From an uncultured SAR86 cluster bacterium (GTDB taxonomy: Bacteria; Pseudomonadota; Gammaproteobacteria; Magnimaribacterales; D2472): a stretch of DNA of 64,000 bases. Positions 16,983 to 27,105 of this stretch are shown here, in pieces; the first letter of the stretch is position 1, and each line of letters starts with the position of its first letter. A program made the position numbers and the translations under genes. The notes beneath the pieces are model-generated. The model was not told the DNA's origin, made no database searches, and worked only from the letters and a program-made list of their open reading frames with translations. Location: contig CACJML010000001.1 in assembly GCA_902594515.1 (NCBI GenBank), positions 292,645-356,644 on the forward strand, written 5' to 3'.

Positions 16983-18413
16983 ATGAATTCAAAAGATATT
17001 TGGAAAGATAGTTTTGGTTTTGATTTCCCATCACTAAGTGCGGTGCCCCATATTTCAAACTCTTCAAAGGAGATCAAAAAAAACTCTGTTTTCTTTGCTT
17101 TGCAAGGCACCAAATCTCATGGTTGCCAATTTATACATGAGGCTTTTACTAAAGGGGCTGCCTTTGCAGTAACAGATAAGATGCCTGAGAATATTAATTC
17201 CGAGAATATTTTTCTTGTGCCTGACCTAGAGAAAAAAATCTTAAATTTCTTAGTTCAATATTATTCGATTGATATTACAAAAATAAAATTTTTTGGTATC
17301 ACAGGTACTAATGGCAAAACCTCAGTAGCCTATTTGTGCTATCAGCTCTATAAAAAGACTGGGAATCCTAGTGCTTACATGGGAACCTTAGGATTTATTA
17401 GTGATGAATATCAATCGACTTCAAAGGAAACCACTCCGGATATATTTAGCCTATTCAAGCACCTTGCAAGCCTTAATAATATAGAAGGGCTTGGATTATT
17501 CTTAGAGCTATCCTCTCATGGACTTCATCAAGAAAGATTGAACATGCTCGATTATGAGAAAGTATGTATTGCAAACATCGGCAGTGATCACCTTGATTAT
17601 CATAAAACTCAAGAAGACTATGAAAGATCAAAGTTATCCATTTTAGATTTAAGCCAAAGATCAATACCATTGGTTAACTATGATGTATTAGAGGTAATGA
17701 AAAAACATAAGATCAAGGGCTATGAGATGCAAACCTTTTCAGATATGCAAGAAAAAGGTGATTTTTTATTTAGAATTCTTCCAGGAGAAATCGATAGCTA
17801 TGATGTCGAGATAAGTGAGCTTGAAAAAAGTAAATCAATTAAATTCAATACAAACTTATTTCCAAAATTTAATATTACAAATTTATGTACAGCAATAGTG
17901 ATTCTAAAAAATAATTTAATTAAGTTAAATATTAATAAAGAAATACAGAATATAGCTTTGCCAAAAGGGAGAAATACTGTTTTTAAGTCAACAAGCAAAC
18001 ATGTCATTATCGATTTTGCTCATAATGATGCAGCCATGAATAATATTCTTGCTAGTTATAAAGAAAAGTACAAAGATATTTGGGTTTTGTTTGGATGCGG
18101 TGGTGATAGAGATAGGCCTAAAAGATCTAGAATGTATAAAACTGCTCAAATTTATGCATCAAAGATATTTTTTACCTCAGACAATTCAAGAAATGAGGAC
18201 TTTTTGAGCATAAAAAAAGATGCACTGCCATCAGATCTCCCAGATAGCACTAGCATTATCGAGGATAGAGAAGAAGCAATTGAAAGCGCTGTTTTATCTC
18301 TTCCAAAAGATATACCCTTATTAATTCTTGGCAGAGGCCATGAAGAATTTTTAGATATCAAAAATAAGACCATTGCTCACTCCGATATTTCATCCGTAAA
18401 ACGGTTTTTTTAA
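16983..18413 (+). CDS. murE: UDP-MurNAc-tripeptide synthetase MurE
   Basis: Adds meso-diaminopimelate to UDP-MurNAc-L-Ala-D-Glu. It has 476 residues, with the ATP loop ITGTNGKTS (107-114) and the domain 3 motif FTSDNSRNED. The diaminopimelate-recognising DNPR tetrad reads DNSR here, keeping the arginine that contacts the substrate. dapA at 57184 supports a diaminopimelate-type wall. It overlaps murF by one base. Confidence 0.95.
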   Translation: MNSKDIWKDSFGFDFPSLSAVPHISNSSKEIKKNSVFFALQGTKSHGCQFIHEAFTKGAAFAVTDKMPENINSENIFLVPDLEKKILNFLVQYYSIDITKIKFFGITGTNGKTSVAYLCYQLYKKTGNPSAYMGTLGFISDEYQSTSKETTPDIFSLFKHLASLNNIEGLGLFLELSSHGLHQERLNMLDYEKVCIANIGSDHLDYHKTQEDYERSKLSILDLSQRSIPLVNYDVLEVMKKHKIKGYEMQTFSDMQEKGDFLFRILPGEIDSYDVEISELEKSKSIKFNTNLFPKFNITNLCTAIVILKNNLIKLNINKEIQNIALPKGRNTVFKSTSKHVIIDFAHNDAAMNNILASYKEKYKDIWVLFGCGGDRDRPKRSRMYKTAQIYASKIFFTSDNSRNEDFLSIKKDALPSDLPDSTSIIEDREEAIESAVLSLPKDIPLLILGRGHEEFLDIKNKTIAHSDISSVKRFF

Positions 18414-19750
18414 TGCGAATTCTTGATTCAACAGATTTTTTACTAAAACTACTTAAGATAGAAAATCATTCAATTTCATCACAACCTATTACAGACGTCC
18501 AAATCGATTCTAGGCTAGTTAAAAGTGGGACATTATTCTTTGGGCTTCAAGGAAATAATGTTAATGGATCAGATTATGCACAAGATGCAATTAATCGTGG
18601 GGCATCATGTGTTATTTCAAATAACTTGGATAAATCACTTGATGAAAAATACCACTTATTTCATCAAAGTCCTATCGAATTACTGCAATTCGTCGCAAAA
18701 GCCCTCGCAAAAAATTTCAATGGAACTAAGCTCGGTATAACCGGAAGCAATGGAAAAACAACTGTTAAAAATTTACTATCTGAGCTTATTGAAGATGCTT
18801 ACTCAAGCTCTGGTAACTTTAATAATGAAATTGGATTACCGCTAAGTATTTTAGATCTTCCGGTCAATGCTAATGTAGGTATTTTTGAAATGGGTGCCGG
18901 GCAACCTGGAGATATTAAATTTTTATCAGAGATTTTAAGTCCAAGTATTGGGATAATTACTTCAATAGGTCGTTCACATCTTGAAAGATTGGGGTCAGAG
19001 GAGGGCGTTCTAAGAGTAAAATCTGAGTTAATTGAAAATATACAATCAGGTGGAACGGCTATTATCCCACATGGAAAATATGAACAATATTGGAAATCAA
19101 TCCGCTCTGATATTGATTTTATTACATTCGGTTTTGATAAAGATGCTGATTTTCAAGCAAAAATTATTAGTCAAACACATCAAAATTGCTCATTTGAAAT
19201 AAAAGATAATTTAAATCAGCCTCAGCAAACACTAATAAGCCCATTGCTTGGAACACACAACGTCTTAAATGTATTAATAGCATTTATTGCTTCTCAAATT
19301 TTGGGACAGGAGCATACTTTTTTCAAAACTAAACTTAAAAAGTTTAAAAATTTTGAAAATCGATTAAGCCCAAGATCTTGGATTAATAAATCAATAATTA
19401 TTAACGATTCCTATAACGCTAATCCAGAATCTTTCAGTGCAGGAGTTGATTCTTTGAACTTATTTGAAGGACGTAAAATTATAATCCTTGGAGATATGCT
19501 TGAGTTAGGTAATGACTCTAAATTATTTCATGAGGAGGCTGGACATTATGCGCTAAATGCTGGAATTGAATCTCTATTTAGTTTTGGAAATCATTCCAAA
19601 TATGCCTCAATGGTCTTTGGTAAAAATGGCAAACATTTTGATGATGAAAATGATCTAAAACTCTTTATTAAAAATAATATTAGTAGCGGAGATTTGGTAT
19701 ATATTAAGGGTTCGCGGGGAATGAAAATGGAGAGATTTATCGATGATTGA
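18413..19750 (+). CDS. murF: UDP-MurNAc-pentapeptide synthetase MurF
   Basis: Ligates D-Ala-D-Ala to the UDP-MurNAc-tripeptide, completing the cytoplasmic peptide stem. It has 445 residues, with the ATP loop GITGSNGKTTVKN and the Mur-ligase motif IINDSYNANPESF in the C-terminal domain. It overlaps mraY by 8 bases. Confidence 0.96.
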   Translation: MRILDSTDFLLKLLKIENHSISSQPITDVQIDSRLVKSGTLFFGLQGNNVNGSDYAQDAINRGASCVISNNLDKSLDEKYHLFHQSPIELLQFVAKALAKNFNGTKLGITGSNGKTTVKNLLSELIEDAYSSSGNFNNEIGLPLSILDLPVNANVGIFEMGAGQPGDIKFLSEILSPSIGIITSIGRSHLERLGSEEGVLRVKSELIENIQSGGTAIIPHGKYEQYWKSIRSDIDFITFGFDKDADFQAKIISQTHQNCSFEIKDNLNQPQQTLISPLLGTHNVLNVLIAFIASQILGQEHTFFKTKLKKFKNFENRLSPRSWINKSIIINDSYNANPESFSAGVDSLNLFEGRKIIILGDMLELGNDSKLFHEEAGHYALNAGIESLFSFGNHSKYASMVFGKNGKHFDDENDLKLFIKNNISSGDLVYIKGSRGMKMERFIDD

Positions 19751-20825
19751 GCTGCTTGGAAGCTATTTAGTAGTTTTTGATTCAGGGTTCGATGTATTGC
19801 GTTATCTAACGGTGCGAACTATTGGAGTAACAATTACTGCATTGTTCTTATCTATTTTTCTTGGACCGATAATAATTAAATATTTAAATCATCTTCAATT
19901 TTCACAGTCCATCAGAGATGATGGCCCTCAGTCACATTTATCTAAGGCCGGCACCCCAACAATGGGGGGATTAATAATTTTCACCTCACTAATTATCTCT
20001 ACTCTTTTGTGGGCAGACTTATCAAATTACTACATCTGGCTTTTAGTGCTAACAACATTTTTATTTGCAGGCATTGGGAGCTTAGATGATTATTTAAAAA
20101 TTAAGGAAAAGAATTCCAAAGGATTAAAAGGTAAGCATAAATTAATTTTTCAAGTGTTATTTTCGGTTTTGATCCTTGTAATTTACTTATATCTGTCTGA
20201 TGGTGACAATTTATACTTCATCCTTCCTTTTAATAAGGATTTTATTTTTGATATTTCAATCGTATTTTTTATCTTATTTGGGATATTTGTGATAGTTGGT
20301 TCATCCAACGCAGTTAACTTAACTGATGGTTTAGATGGTTTAGCAATCTTGCCTTCTATTTTAATTACCGGAGGATTAGGGTTAGTTGCATACGCTATGG
20401 GAAACCAAATTATAGCTGAATATTTATATGTTCCTTTTTTACCTCTTTCAGGTGAGCTTATCGTATTTGCGGGTGCTTTGATTGGGGCAGGAATTGGCTT
20501 TCTTTGGTACAACACTTACCCTGCACAAATCTTCATGGGTGATGTTGGTTCTTTAACCTTGGGAGCAATTTTAGCAGTGTTTGCAATTTTACTAAGGCAA
20601 GAAATTGTATTCGCCTTTATGGCAGGTATTTTTATTTTAGAAACAGTAAGTGTAATTTTGCAGGTTGCATCTTATAAACTTTTTGGAAAAAGAATTTTTC
20701 TAATGGCACCAATCCATCATCATTTTGAATTAAAGGGTTGGCCAGAACCAAAGGTAATTGTTAGATTTTGGATCATCACTTTCTTATTAGTATTATTTGC
20801 GCTCGCAACCCTTAAGTTACGTTGA
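19743..20825 (+). CDS. mraY: Phospho-MurNAc-pentapeptide transferase MraY
   Basis: Integral membrane enzyme that makes lipid I from UDP-MurNAc-pentapeptide and undecaprenyl phosphate. It has 360 residues and about ten transmembrane helices. Signature motifs: GTPTMGGLII, the DDYLKIKEKNSKGLKGKHK loop with the paired aspartates, NAVNLTDGLDGLA, and APIHHHFELKGWPE with the histidine cluster. It overlaps murD by 4 bases. Confidence 0.98.
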   Translation: MIELLGSYLVVFDSGFDVLRYLTVRTIGVTITALFLSIFLGPIIIKYLNHLQFSQSIRDDGPQSHLSKAGTPTMGGLIIFTSLIISTLLWADLSNYYIWLLVLTTFLFAGIGSLDDYLKIKEKNSKGLKGKHKLIFQVLFSVLILVIYLYLSDGDNLYFILPFNKDFIFDISIVFFILFGIFVIVGSSNAVNLTDGLDGLAILPSILITGGLGLVAYAMGNQIIAEYLYVPFLPLSGELIVFAGALIGAGIGFLWYNTYPAQIFMGDVGSLTLGAILAVFAILLRQEIVFAFMAGIFILETVSVILQVASYKLFGKRIFLMAPIHHHFELKGWPEPKVIVRFWIITFLLVLFALATLKLR

Positions 20826-22069
20826 TTGAAGAATATTTTCTTATCATTGGTTCAGGTTTATCTGGAGTCTCAGTTTCTGAGTATCTTTTAAAAAAAGATC
20901 TACCTTTTGACATAGCTGATACTCGTGAAGTACCGCCATTTGAAATTAATCCCTCAAAAAATGGGAAAGCTTTTTTTGGAGATGATTTTAAAAAGATAGA
21001 TTTTCAAAAATATCAAAAAATTTACTTATCTCCAGGATTCAATCCTGAACAAATTATGGAGTTTTCAAGTAAATTTATTACTGAGTTAGACCTATTTCTC
21101 AATGACTCATCTGCTCCAATTATTGCGGTTACTGGAACAAATGGTAAAAGCTCCACCATAAATCAGTTAGAGCAGATTTTATCAATGCAAGGCTTGAAGT
21201 CTGCGAAGGGAGGCAATATTGGAATACCAATGCTTAATAATCTAAAGCTTGATGATCAAATAGACGTTCATTTAATTGAGCTTTCAAGTTTTCAGTTAGA
21301 GTTCTTTAAAGGAAAAAAATTAGAACATAATTCTTCTACTTTCGGTGTTTTTTTAAACTTTGCTCCAGATCATCTAGATCGTCATAAATCTATGCAGAAT
21401 TATCTAAGCTGCAAGTCAAACATAGCAAAACTTTTGCTTGAGTCTGATTGTCTAATTTTTAATAGCAAAGATCCAGAGACACTTATCGAAGGTAATTTTA
21501 GAATGGAATCAATCCCTTTTGAGCAATCAAAATCAAAAAAAAATTGTATTGAGGCAAATTTTATTGCAAGAGTTTTTATTGAATGGTTGGGTTCAGATTT
21601 TAAGGAATATCCTGAAGAAAAAATAGAGCAACTACCATTTCGAAATCAGCAATTGAATTTGCTTGAAGGCCTCTTGGCAATTAATGACTCAAAGTCAACT
21701 AACCCACACTCAGTTGAGTTTTCTTTATCTAAATTAGATTCTTCAAAAAAAACGTTACTTATCTTGGGAGGATTGAAGAAAAATATTTCTTTCCGAGATT
21801 TAGATTTGCCGCAAAGTGTCCATACAGTTTATTTATTTGGTCAAGACAGGAAGAAGATAGCAGAAGAAATTGCACACGAAGATATAGTGATCAGAGAATG
21901 CCTAGATGAAATAATTGATGAAATAAAAAATTATTTTTCAAGTAGAAACGATCTGAATCAATTTATTATTTTATTTAGTCCAGGTTGTTCGAGCTTTGAT
22001 CAGTATAAGAATTTTGAGGAAAGAGGTACTGCGTTTAACCAACTAATAAATCAAGCTATAAGAGTATGA
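20822..22069 (+). CDS. murD: UDP-MurNAc-L-alanine:D-glutamate ligase MurD
   Basis: Adds D-glutamate to UDP-MurNAc-L-Ala. It has 415 residues (E. coli 438). The ATP loop is AVTGTNGKSS, and the Mur-ligase NxxxDHLDRH motif is seen as FAPDHLDRH. The start is a TTG overlapping the mraY stop (GTTGA), with no better ATG nearby. It overlaps ftsW by 4 bases. Confidence 0.95.
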   Translation: MIEEYFLIIGSGLSGVSVSEYLLKKDLPFDIADTREVPPFEINPSKNGKAFFGDDFKKIDFQKYQKIYLSPGFNPEQIMEFSSKFITELDLFLNDSSAPIIAVTGTNGKSSTINQLEQILSMQGLKSAKGGNIGIPMLNNLKLDDQIDVHLIELSSFQLEFFKGKKLEHNSSTFGVFLNFAPDHLDRHKSMQNYLSCKSNIAKLLLESDCLIFNSKDPETLIEGNFRMESIPFEQSKSKKNCIEANFIARVFIEWLGSDFKEYPEEKIEQLPFRNQQLNLLEGLLAINDSKSTNPHSVEFSLSKLDSSKKTLLILGGLKKNISFRDLDLPQSVHTVYLFGQDRKKIAEEIAHEDIVIRECLDEIIDEIKNYFSSRNDLNQFIILFSPGCSSFDQYKNFEERGTAFNQLINQAIRV

Positions 22070-23175
22070 TTCTTTCACGTTCATCGCTTTTAATTACTTC
22101 GCTCACTGGATTAATAATTTTTGGTATTACCTTTGTAACATCTGCATCAGTTTATGTTGCTGTTGATCTTACCGGTGACCCATTTTATTTTGCAAAACGT
22201 GAAATTATTTTTATATTTCTTGGTGTTTTAGCAATCCTGATATCAGCAAACATACCAACAGATTTATATCATAAATATGATTGGGTGTTTTTATTAATGT
22301 CTTTGGCTTTATTGATTGCTTTATTTATCCCAGGAATAGGGAAGGTCGTTAATGGGAGTCTGCGTTGGATTGATTTGGGGTTTTTTAATTTACAGCCCTC
22401 AGAACTAGTTAAATTAGCACTTATTCTTTACATTGCGGGATACTCAGTAAGACGCACCACAGAGTTAAGTACCCTCATAGGTTTTATTAGACCGATGATG
22501 ATCTTGTCTCTTTTATCACTCTTAATTTTATTACAACCTGATCTTGGTTCGACAGTAATTATATGCAGCCTTGTTTTAATAATGCTTTTTTTTGCAGGCA
22601 TTTCATTCAGTCAATTTTTATTTCTAATTTCTGTTTTAGGTTTTCTAGCATACATAGCAATAATTTATACTCCGTTTCGATTAGCTAGATTGGTATCCTT
22701 TAGGGACCCATTCGCTCCTGAATTTGAGCTGAGCTCAGGATGGCAGCTTTCAAATGCTCTCATTGGGATTGGCAGAGGTGATCTCTTTGGAATAGGTCTT
22801 GGGAACAGCATTCAAAAAAACCTCTATTTGCCTGAACCACATACTGATTTTATATTTGCGATTATTCTTGAGGAGACTGGCATTATTGGAGGCTTTCTCC
22901 TTATGTTATTGTTTATTTTGCTAATTACATCAATCGTACAAATTTCATTTGACGCGTTAAGGCAAAATAGACTGTTTCAAGGTTATGTATGTTTTGGAAT
23001 AGGTTCTTTGCTATCTATTCAATCCATCTTTAACATCGGAGTAAATATAGGCTTATTGCCTACAAAGGGCTTGACGCTTCCATTTATCAGTTATGGTGGA
23101 GCAAGTTTAATTATTTTTATGCTTATGATGGGTATTGTTTTTAGGGTTGATTTTGAAAACAGGAATCTAGATTGA
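22066..23175 (+). CDS. ftsW: Septal peptidoglycan polymerase FtsW
   Basis: SEDS-family glycosyltransferase that polymerises septal glycan strands with FtsI. It has 369 residues and about ten transmembrane helices. The family region NGSLRWIDLGFFNLQPSELVKL, LLQPDLGSTV and the C-terminal LPFISYGGASL signature are present. FtsW is preferred over RodA by position between murD and murG. Confidence 0.96.
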   Translation: MILSRSSLLITSLTGLIIFGITFVTSASVYVAVDLTGDPFYFAKREIIFIFLGVLAILISANIPTDLYHKYDWVFLLMSLALLIALFIPGIGKVVNGSLRWIDLGFFNLQPSELVKLALILYIAGYSVRRTTELSTLIGFIRPMMILSLLSLLILLQPDLGSTVIICSLVLIMLFFAGISFSQFLFLISVLGFLAYIAIIYTPFRLARLVSFRDPFAPEFELSSGWQLSNALIGIGRGDLFGIGLGNSIQKNLYLPEPHTDFIFAIILEETGIIGGFLLMLLFILLITSIVQISFDALRQNRLFQGYVCFGIGSLLSIQSIFNIGVNIGLLPTKGLTLPFISYGGASLIIFMLMMGIVFRVDFENRNLD

Positions 23176-24206
23176 AAATATTTGTTTCAGCTGGAGGAAC
23201 AGGTGGGCATGTTTTTCCTGCATTAGAGTTTATTAAACTTGCCATGGCTAATGGCCATAAAGTTTATTGGTTTGGAACTAAGCGCGGAATTGAAAGAAAT
23301 AATTTGCCTGCAAACTGTCACTTATTTGAGATAAATGCAGTTGGCTATAGAGGGAAAAGATTTTTACAAAAAATATTCTCTATTTTTCGATTAGTACAAA
23401 CCATTTTTGAAGTTGCAATCAAATTTATAAAATATAAACCCAAAAAAGTACTATGTTTTGGGGGATATGTCAGTCTTCCGGTTGGATTAGTAGCAGTTCT
23501 ATTTAGAGTCCCAATTTATTTGCATGAGCAAAATACTGTTCTTGGAACAGCAAATAAAATACTTTTAAAATTTGCTAAAAAATGCTTTTTGGGTCTCCCC
23601 TTAATCGATACTCAAAAGAGTGATCATTTCGAACTTACTGGTAACCCAATTAGAAAAATTTTGCCTGAACCTGATCAGGAATACGATACTGCATCAATCT
23701 ATATTACCGGCGGTAGCCAAGGTGCAAATTATCTTAACGATGTTATTCCTAAGGCTTTAAACAAAGTTAACCATAGACTAAGAGTTGTCCACCAAGCCGG
23801 AAAGGGGTCATCAGAGCTCGTAATTAATACTTACCTAAAAAATAAATTTGATTTACTAGTAGTGAAGGATTTTTTTGATGATCCTTTTGTAGAAATTCAA
23901 AAAGCTGATTTTGTAATCTCACGATCTGGTGCTTTATCAGTATCTGAAATTACTTCACTTAATAAGGGAGGCCTATATATCCCTTTACATAATTCGATCG
24001 ATGATCACCAAATGCATAATGCTAAATATGTAGTTGGGGTTGGTATGGGAGAGATTTTTTCTGAAAGTGAAAGTTTGGACGATTTAATTGACAAGCTTAA
24101 TGAAATAATTGAACAGAGATCATATCTTTCTTGGCAAAAAAACTCTGATATAGATCATTCTCAAGCTGCTGAGAAGATTTACAATCATATCTTTAATTAT
24201 GACTAG
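23172..24206 (+). CDS. murG: Lipid II synthase MurG
   Basis: Membrane-associated glycosyltransferase that adds GlcNAc to lipid I, giving lipid II. It has 344 residues. The N-terminal glycine loop SAGGTGGHVFPALE, the second loop TGGSQGANYLND, and the UDP-binding region SRSGALSVSEI are present. The start is TTG within the overlap with ftsW (ATTGA). It overlaps murC by 8 bases. Confidence 0.96.
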   Translation: MKIFVSAGGTGGHVFPALEFIKLAMANGHKVYWFGTKRGIERNNLPANCHLFEINAVGYRGKRFLQKIFSIFRLVQTIFEVAIKFIKYKPKKVLCFGGYVSLPVGLVAVLFRVPIYLHEQNTVLGTANKILLKFAKKCFLGLPLIDTQKSDHFELTGNPIRKILPEPDQEYDTASIYITGGSQGANYLNDVIPKALNKVNHRLRVVHQAGKGSSELVINTYLKNKFDLLVVKDFFDDPFVEIQKADFVISRSGALSVSEITSLNKGGLYIPLHNSIDDHQMHNAKYVVGVGMGEIFSESESLDDLIDKLNEIIEQRSYLSWQKNSDIDHSQAAEKIYNHIFNYD

Positions 24207-25605
24207 ATCTCAAAAACATTTTGGTGAGCTTAAAAGGATACACCTTATTGGAATTGGTGGTTCCGGGATGATTGGTCTAGCAATGGTCCTCCAAAAAAAG
24301 GGATTTAATATTTCAGGATCGGACCTTCAGATGACTGAAGAACTTAGTTCACTAAAGGCCTTGGGAGCAAAAGTTCAACTAGGTCATGATCCGAGATATA
24401 TTAAATCTTCAGATGTTGTTGTGGCTTCAAGTGCGATAGCCAAAAATAATGCTGAGCTGAAATACGCAAATAAAAATAACATTACCATCATTCCAAGAGC
24501 GGTCATGTTGGCAAGTATTTTGCATGGCTATAGAACAATTGCTGTGTCTGGTAGTCATGGAAAAACTACAACTACAAGTCTAATATCAAATATATTTGAT
24601 GCTGCAAAACTAAGCCCAACCTATGTTGTTGGCGGACAAATATTAGGCGGTAGAAATAGTTCTCACTTGGGAGATGGTCTTCACATGATTGTTGAGGCAG
24701 ATGAATCCGATGGATCTTTTTTGCATTTGCATCCCGAGGTTATTGTAATTACTAATATAGATAATGATCACCTGTCTTTTTACGAAAATGATCAACAAAA
24801 ACTTAATACCGCATTCTTAAATTTCACAAAAAACCTCCCGTTTTACGGTTATGTACTTATGAACATAGACTCAAAAAATGCTAGAGATGTTTTTAAAAAA
24901 ATCCGCAGAAAAAAAATAAGTTTTGGATTTTCTAAATTAAATGACTACCAGATAAAATTATTAAATCAGAGGGGATTTTCTCAAACCTTTTCAATTCAAG
25001 ATACCTTAAATTCAAAAAATTCTTCTTTCACTATTCCTATGCTTGGTAAGCATAATGTATTAAATGCAGCCGGTTCAGCAATCATAGCGATGAATGAAGG
25101 AATTAAGATGACATCCATTAAAAGAGCTCTACTAAACTTTCCAGGAGTTGCTAGAAGGTTTGAGAGGTATGAGTTGTCTTTACCGAACCGCGATCTACTC
25201 CTCATCGATGATTATGGTCATCATCCTGAAGAAATTAGAAGTACATATGTATCTGCATTATCTGTCTTTAATCGCAGTGAAATAGTTATGATTTTTGAGC
25301 CTCATAGGTATACCAGAACAGAGCAATTATTTGATGATTTTGTAGATGTCCTAAAAAAATTAAAAGAGGTTTATTTACTCGAAATATATTCAGCATCAGA
25401 GCGTAAAATACCAAAAATTACATCTGCTAATTTAGTAAAAGCAATAAATAGAGAAGGAGGGAATGCCGAAATATTAAACCCTGCTAATTTAGCAAACAAA
25501 ATTTTAAGTATGAAAAAATCAAATAAAGTCATAATTATGCAAGGCGCAGGCAAAATTTCTAGTTACCTTAAAAACTTTGTTGAATCATGTCAGGTAAAAA
25601 AATAA
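24199..25605 (+). CDS. murC: UDP-MurNAc:L-alanine ligase MurC
   Basis: Adds the first amino acid to UDP-MurNAc. It has 468 residues. Motifs: HLIGIGGSGMIGLA near the start, the ATP loop VSGSHGKTTTTSL, EADESDGSFL, NIDNDHLSFYEND, and DDYGHHPEEIRST in the C-terminal domain. It overlaps ddl by 19 bases. Confidence 0.97.
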   Translation: MTRSQKHFGELKRIHLIGIGGSGMIGLAMVLQKKGFNISGSDLQMTEELSSLKALGAKVQLGHDPRYIKSSDVVVASSAIAKNNAELKYANKNNITIIPRAVMLASILHGYRTIAVSGSHGKTTTTSLISNIFDAAKLSPTYVVGGQILGGRNSSHLGDGLHMIVEADESDGSFLHLHPEVIVITNIDNDHLSFYENDQQKLNTAFLNFTKNLPFYGYVLMNIDSKNARDVFKKIRRKKISFGFSKLNDYQIKLLNQRGFSQTFSIQDTLNSKNSSFTIPMLGKHNVLNAAGSAIIAMNEGIKMTSIKRALLNFPGVARRFERYELSLPNRDLLLIDDYGHHPEEIRSTYVSALSVFNRSEIVMIFEPHRYTRTEQLFDDFVDVLKKLKEVYLLEIYSASERKIPKITSANLVKAINREGGNAEILNPANLANKILSMKKSNKVIIMQGAGKISSYLKNFVESCQVKK

Positions 25606-26483
25606 TTGTTTTAAGTGGCGGAACTTCAGCTGAAAGAGAGGTTTCCTTAAAATCTGGAAGTCAGATTCACTCAGCTCTAATTCAGCTTGGTCGTCAAGTT
25701 GAGCTTGAAGATCTTCTAACAATTAATCAGATAAATTATCTGAAAAAAAATGTTGAGGTATTCATTGCGCTTCATGGTTTTGAGGGAGAGTCTGGAATTC
25801 TTCAAGATAAGTTAACCAATTTGGGAATAGATTACTTTGGCTCAAATGCACAAGGTTGTATCAATACATGGAACAAAGCTAATTGCAAAAAGATACTTAT
25901 TGAAAATGGAATAAATACACCTAAATTTTTAACTACAAAAAATATCAAGGCTATGGAATTTCCATCAGATATTTTTTTGAAAAATGGTTTTTACATAAAA
26001 CCATCTGAGGAGGGCTCATCCATTGACACATTTGCAGTTAAATCTAATGAGGAATTTAAATCTCTTAAACAGAATCTTGTAAATCCTGAAAGAGAATTTC
26101 TTATTGAAGAAACAATTAATGGAAGAGAATTTACGGTATCTGTTCTTAAGGGTAGGTGTTTGGCACCGTTAGAGATAATCCCTGCTAGCGGAATGTATGA
26201 TTATCATGCTAAATACATTGCTGAAGATACAATTATTCAAAAAGCGCAACTTGAACCTGATCAGATTAAATTACTTTGTGATATTGCTCTTAAAGCTTGC
26301 ACAGTCTGCGAATGCAAGGATTGGGCTCGAGTAGATGTTATGCAAAATGAAGATGGCAAATTTTATGTACTAGAGATTAACACTGTACCTGGAATGACAG
26401 ACCACAGCCTTTTCCCAGCGGCTGCAAAAATATCTGGCTTGAGCTTTAATGAACTTATTCATGAAATCATAAGTGATGCTTAA
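25587..26483 (+). CDS. ddl: D-alanine-D-alanine ligase
   Basis: ATP-grasp enzyme that makes the D-Ala-D-Ala dipeptide used by MurF. It has 298 residues, DdlB type. Visible motifs are SGGTSAEREVSLKSG at the start, the HGFEGESG loop, KPSEEGSSID and the metal-binding EINTVPGMTDHSLFPAA end. Its substrate D-alanine is probably supplied by alr at 30986. Confidence 0.95.
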   Translation: MSGKKIIVLSGGTSAEREVSLKSGSQIHSALIQLGRQVELEDLLTINQINYLKKNVEVFIALHGFEGESGILQDKLTNLGIDYFGSNAQGCINTWNKANCKKILIENGINTPKFLTTKNIKAMEFPSDIFLKNGFYIKPSEEGSSIDTFAVKSNEEFKSLKQNLVNPEREFLIEETINGREFTVSVLKGRCLAPLEIIPASGMYDYHAKYIAEDTIIQKAQLEPDQIKLLCDIALKACTVCECKDWARVDVMQNEDGKFYVLEINTVPGMTDHSLFPAAAKISGLSFNELIHEIISDA

Positions 26484-27105
26484 GAATTTTTTGTTAGCCA
26501 CATCTTTAGGTTTTATAAGTGGTTTTGAATTAAATATAGGTCTTAATTTAAACATTCAATTTTCTGAACCGTTAAAGTTCAATTATGAAAAAGAGTTCAT
26601 GAATGAGCTTTATAATCTAAAAAAAACAAAAGAAGTAGAGCATTTACTAAATAATCAAGAATGGATTCAAGGATATGTGTACAAGAAATTTTATTTCAAA
26701 GCAGACTCTATATTTATTGAACAATCTGTACCGATTGGAGTGCTCAATAATGAGTTCTTCTTGGCAAAAAATAAAAATATTTTTCCAGTTGATTCAACAT
26801 CAAACTCACTGCCACGTTTTAGCGTTCCTGAAAATAAAATTGATGAACTAATAAATCTCTTTATATTTCTTGACGATGAAATTCAAAAGAATCAGATTCT
26901 TATCAGTGAAATAAACTACGATTTTGGAAGCGGCTGGGAAATAACTTTAAATAATAAACAGAAAATAATTTTTGCTAGAAATATGAGCAATCAAAATATG
27001 GAGAGATTTCAAATCTTGATGAGATATTTGTACGCAAATAGTTTAAATCCTAGTATTATTGATATGCGAAATAAAAGTGGAGCAGCTTTGAAATATGGCA
27101 ACTAA
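26476..27105 (+). CDS. ftsQ: Cell division protein FtsQ (short form)
   Basis: Bitopic divisome scaffold that joins FtsL and FtsB to the ring. It has 209 residues, clearly shorter than E. coli (276). A hydrophobic N-terminal segment (about 4-16) is short for a membrane span. A compact POTRA-like region and the FtsQ-type end (PSIIDMRNKSGAAL) follow. The ATG at 26476 lies next to an in-frame GTG at 26473. Position between ddl and ftsA is decisive. Confidence 0.86.
   Translation: MLKNFLLATSLGFISGFELNIGLNLNIQFSEPLKFNYEKEFMNELYNLKKTKEVEHLLNNQEWIQGYVYKKFYFKADSIFIEQSVPIGVLNNEFFLAKNKNIFPVDSTSNSLPRFSVPENKIDELINLFIFLDDEIQKNQILISEINYDFGSGWEITLNNKQKIIFARNMSNQNMERFQILMRYLYANSLNPSIIDMRNKSGAALKYGN

Noticed and set aside
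20183..20515. Minus-strand open frame of 110 codons inside mraY
   Set aside because: It is antisense to highly conserved MraY motifs and has no recognisable domain; it is a shadow of the membrane protein codons.
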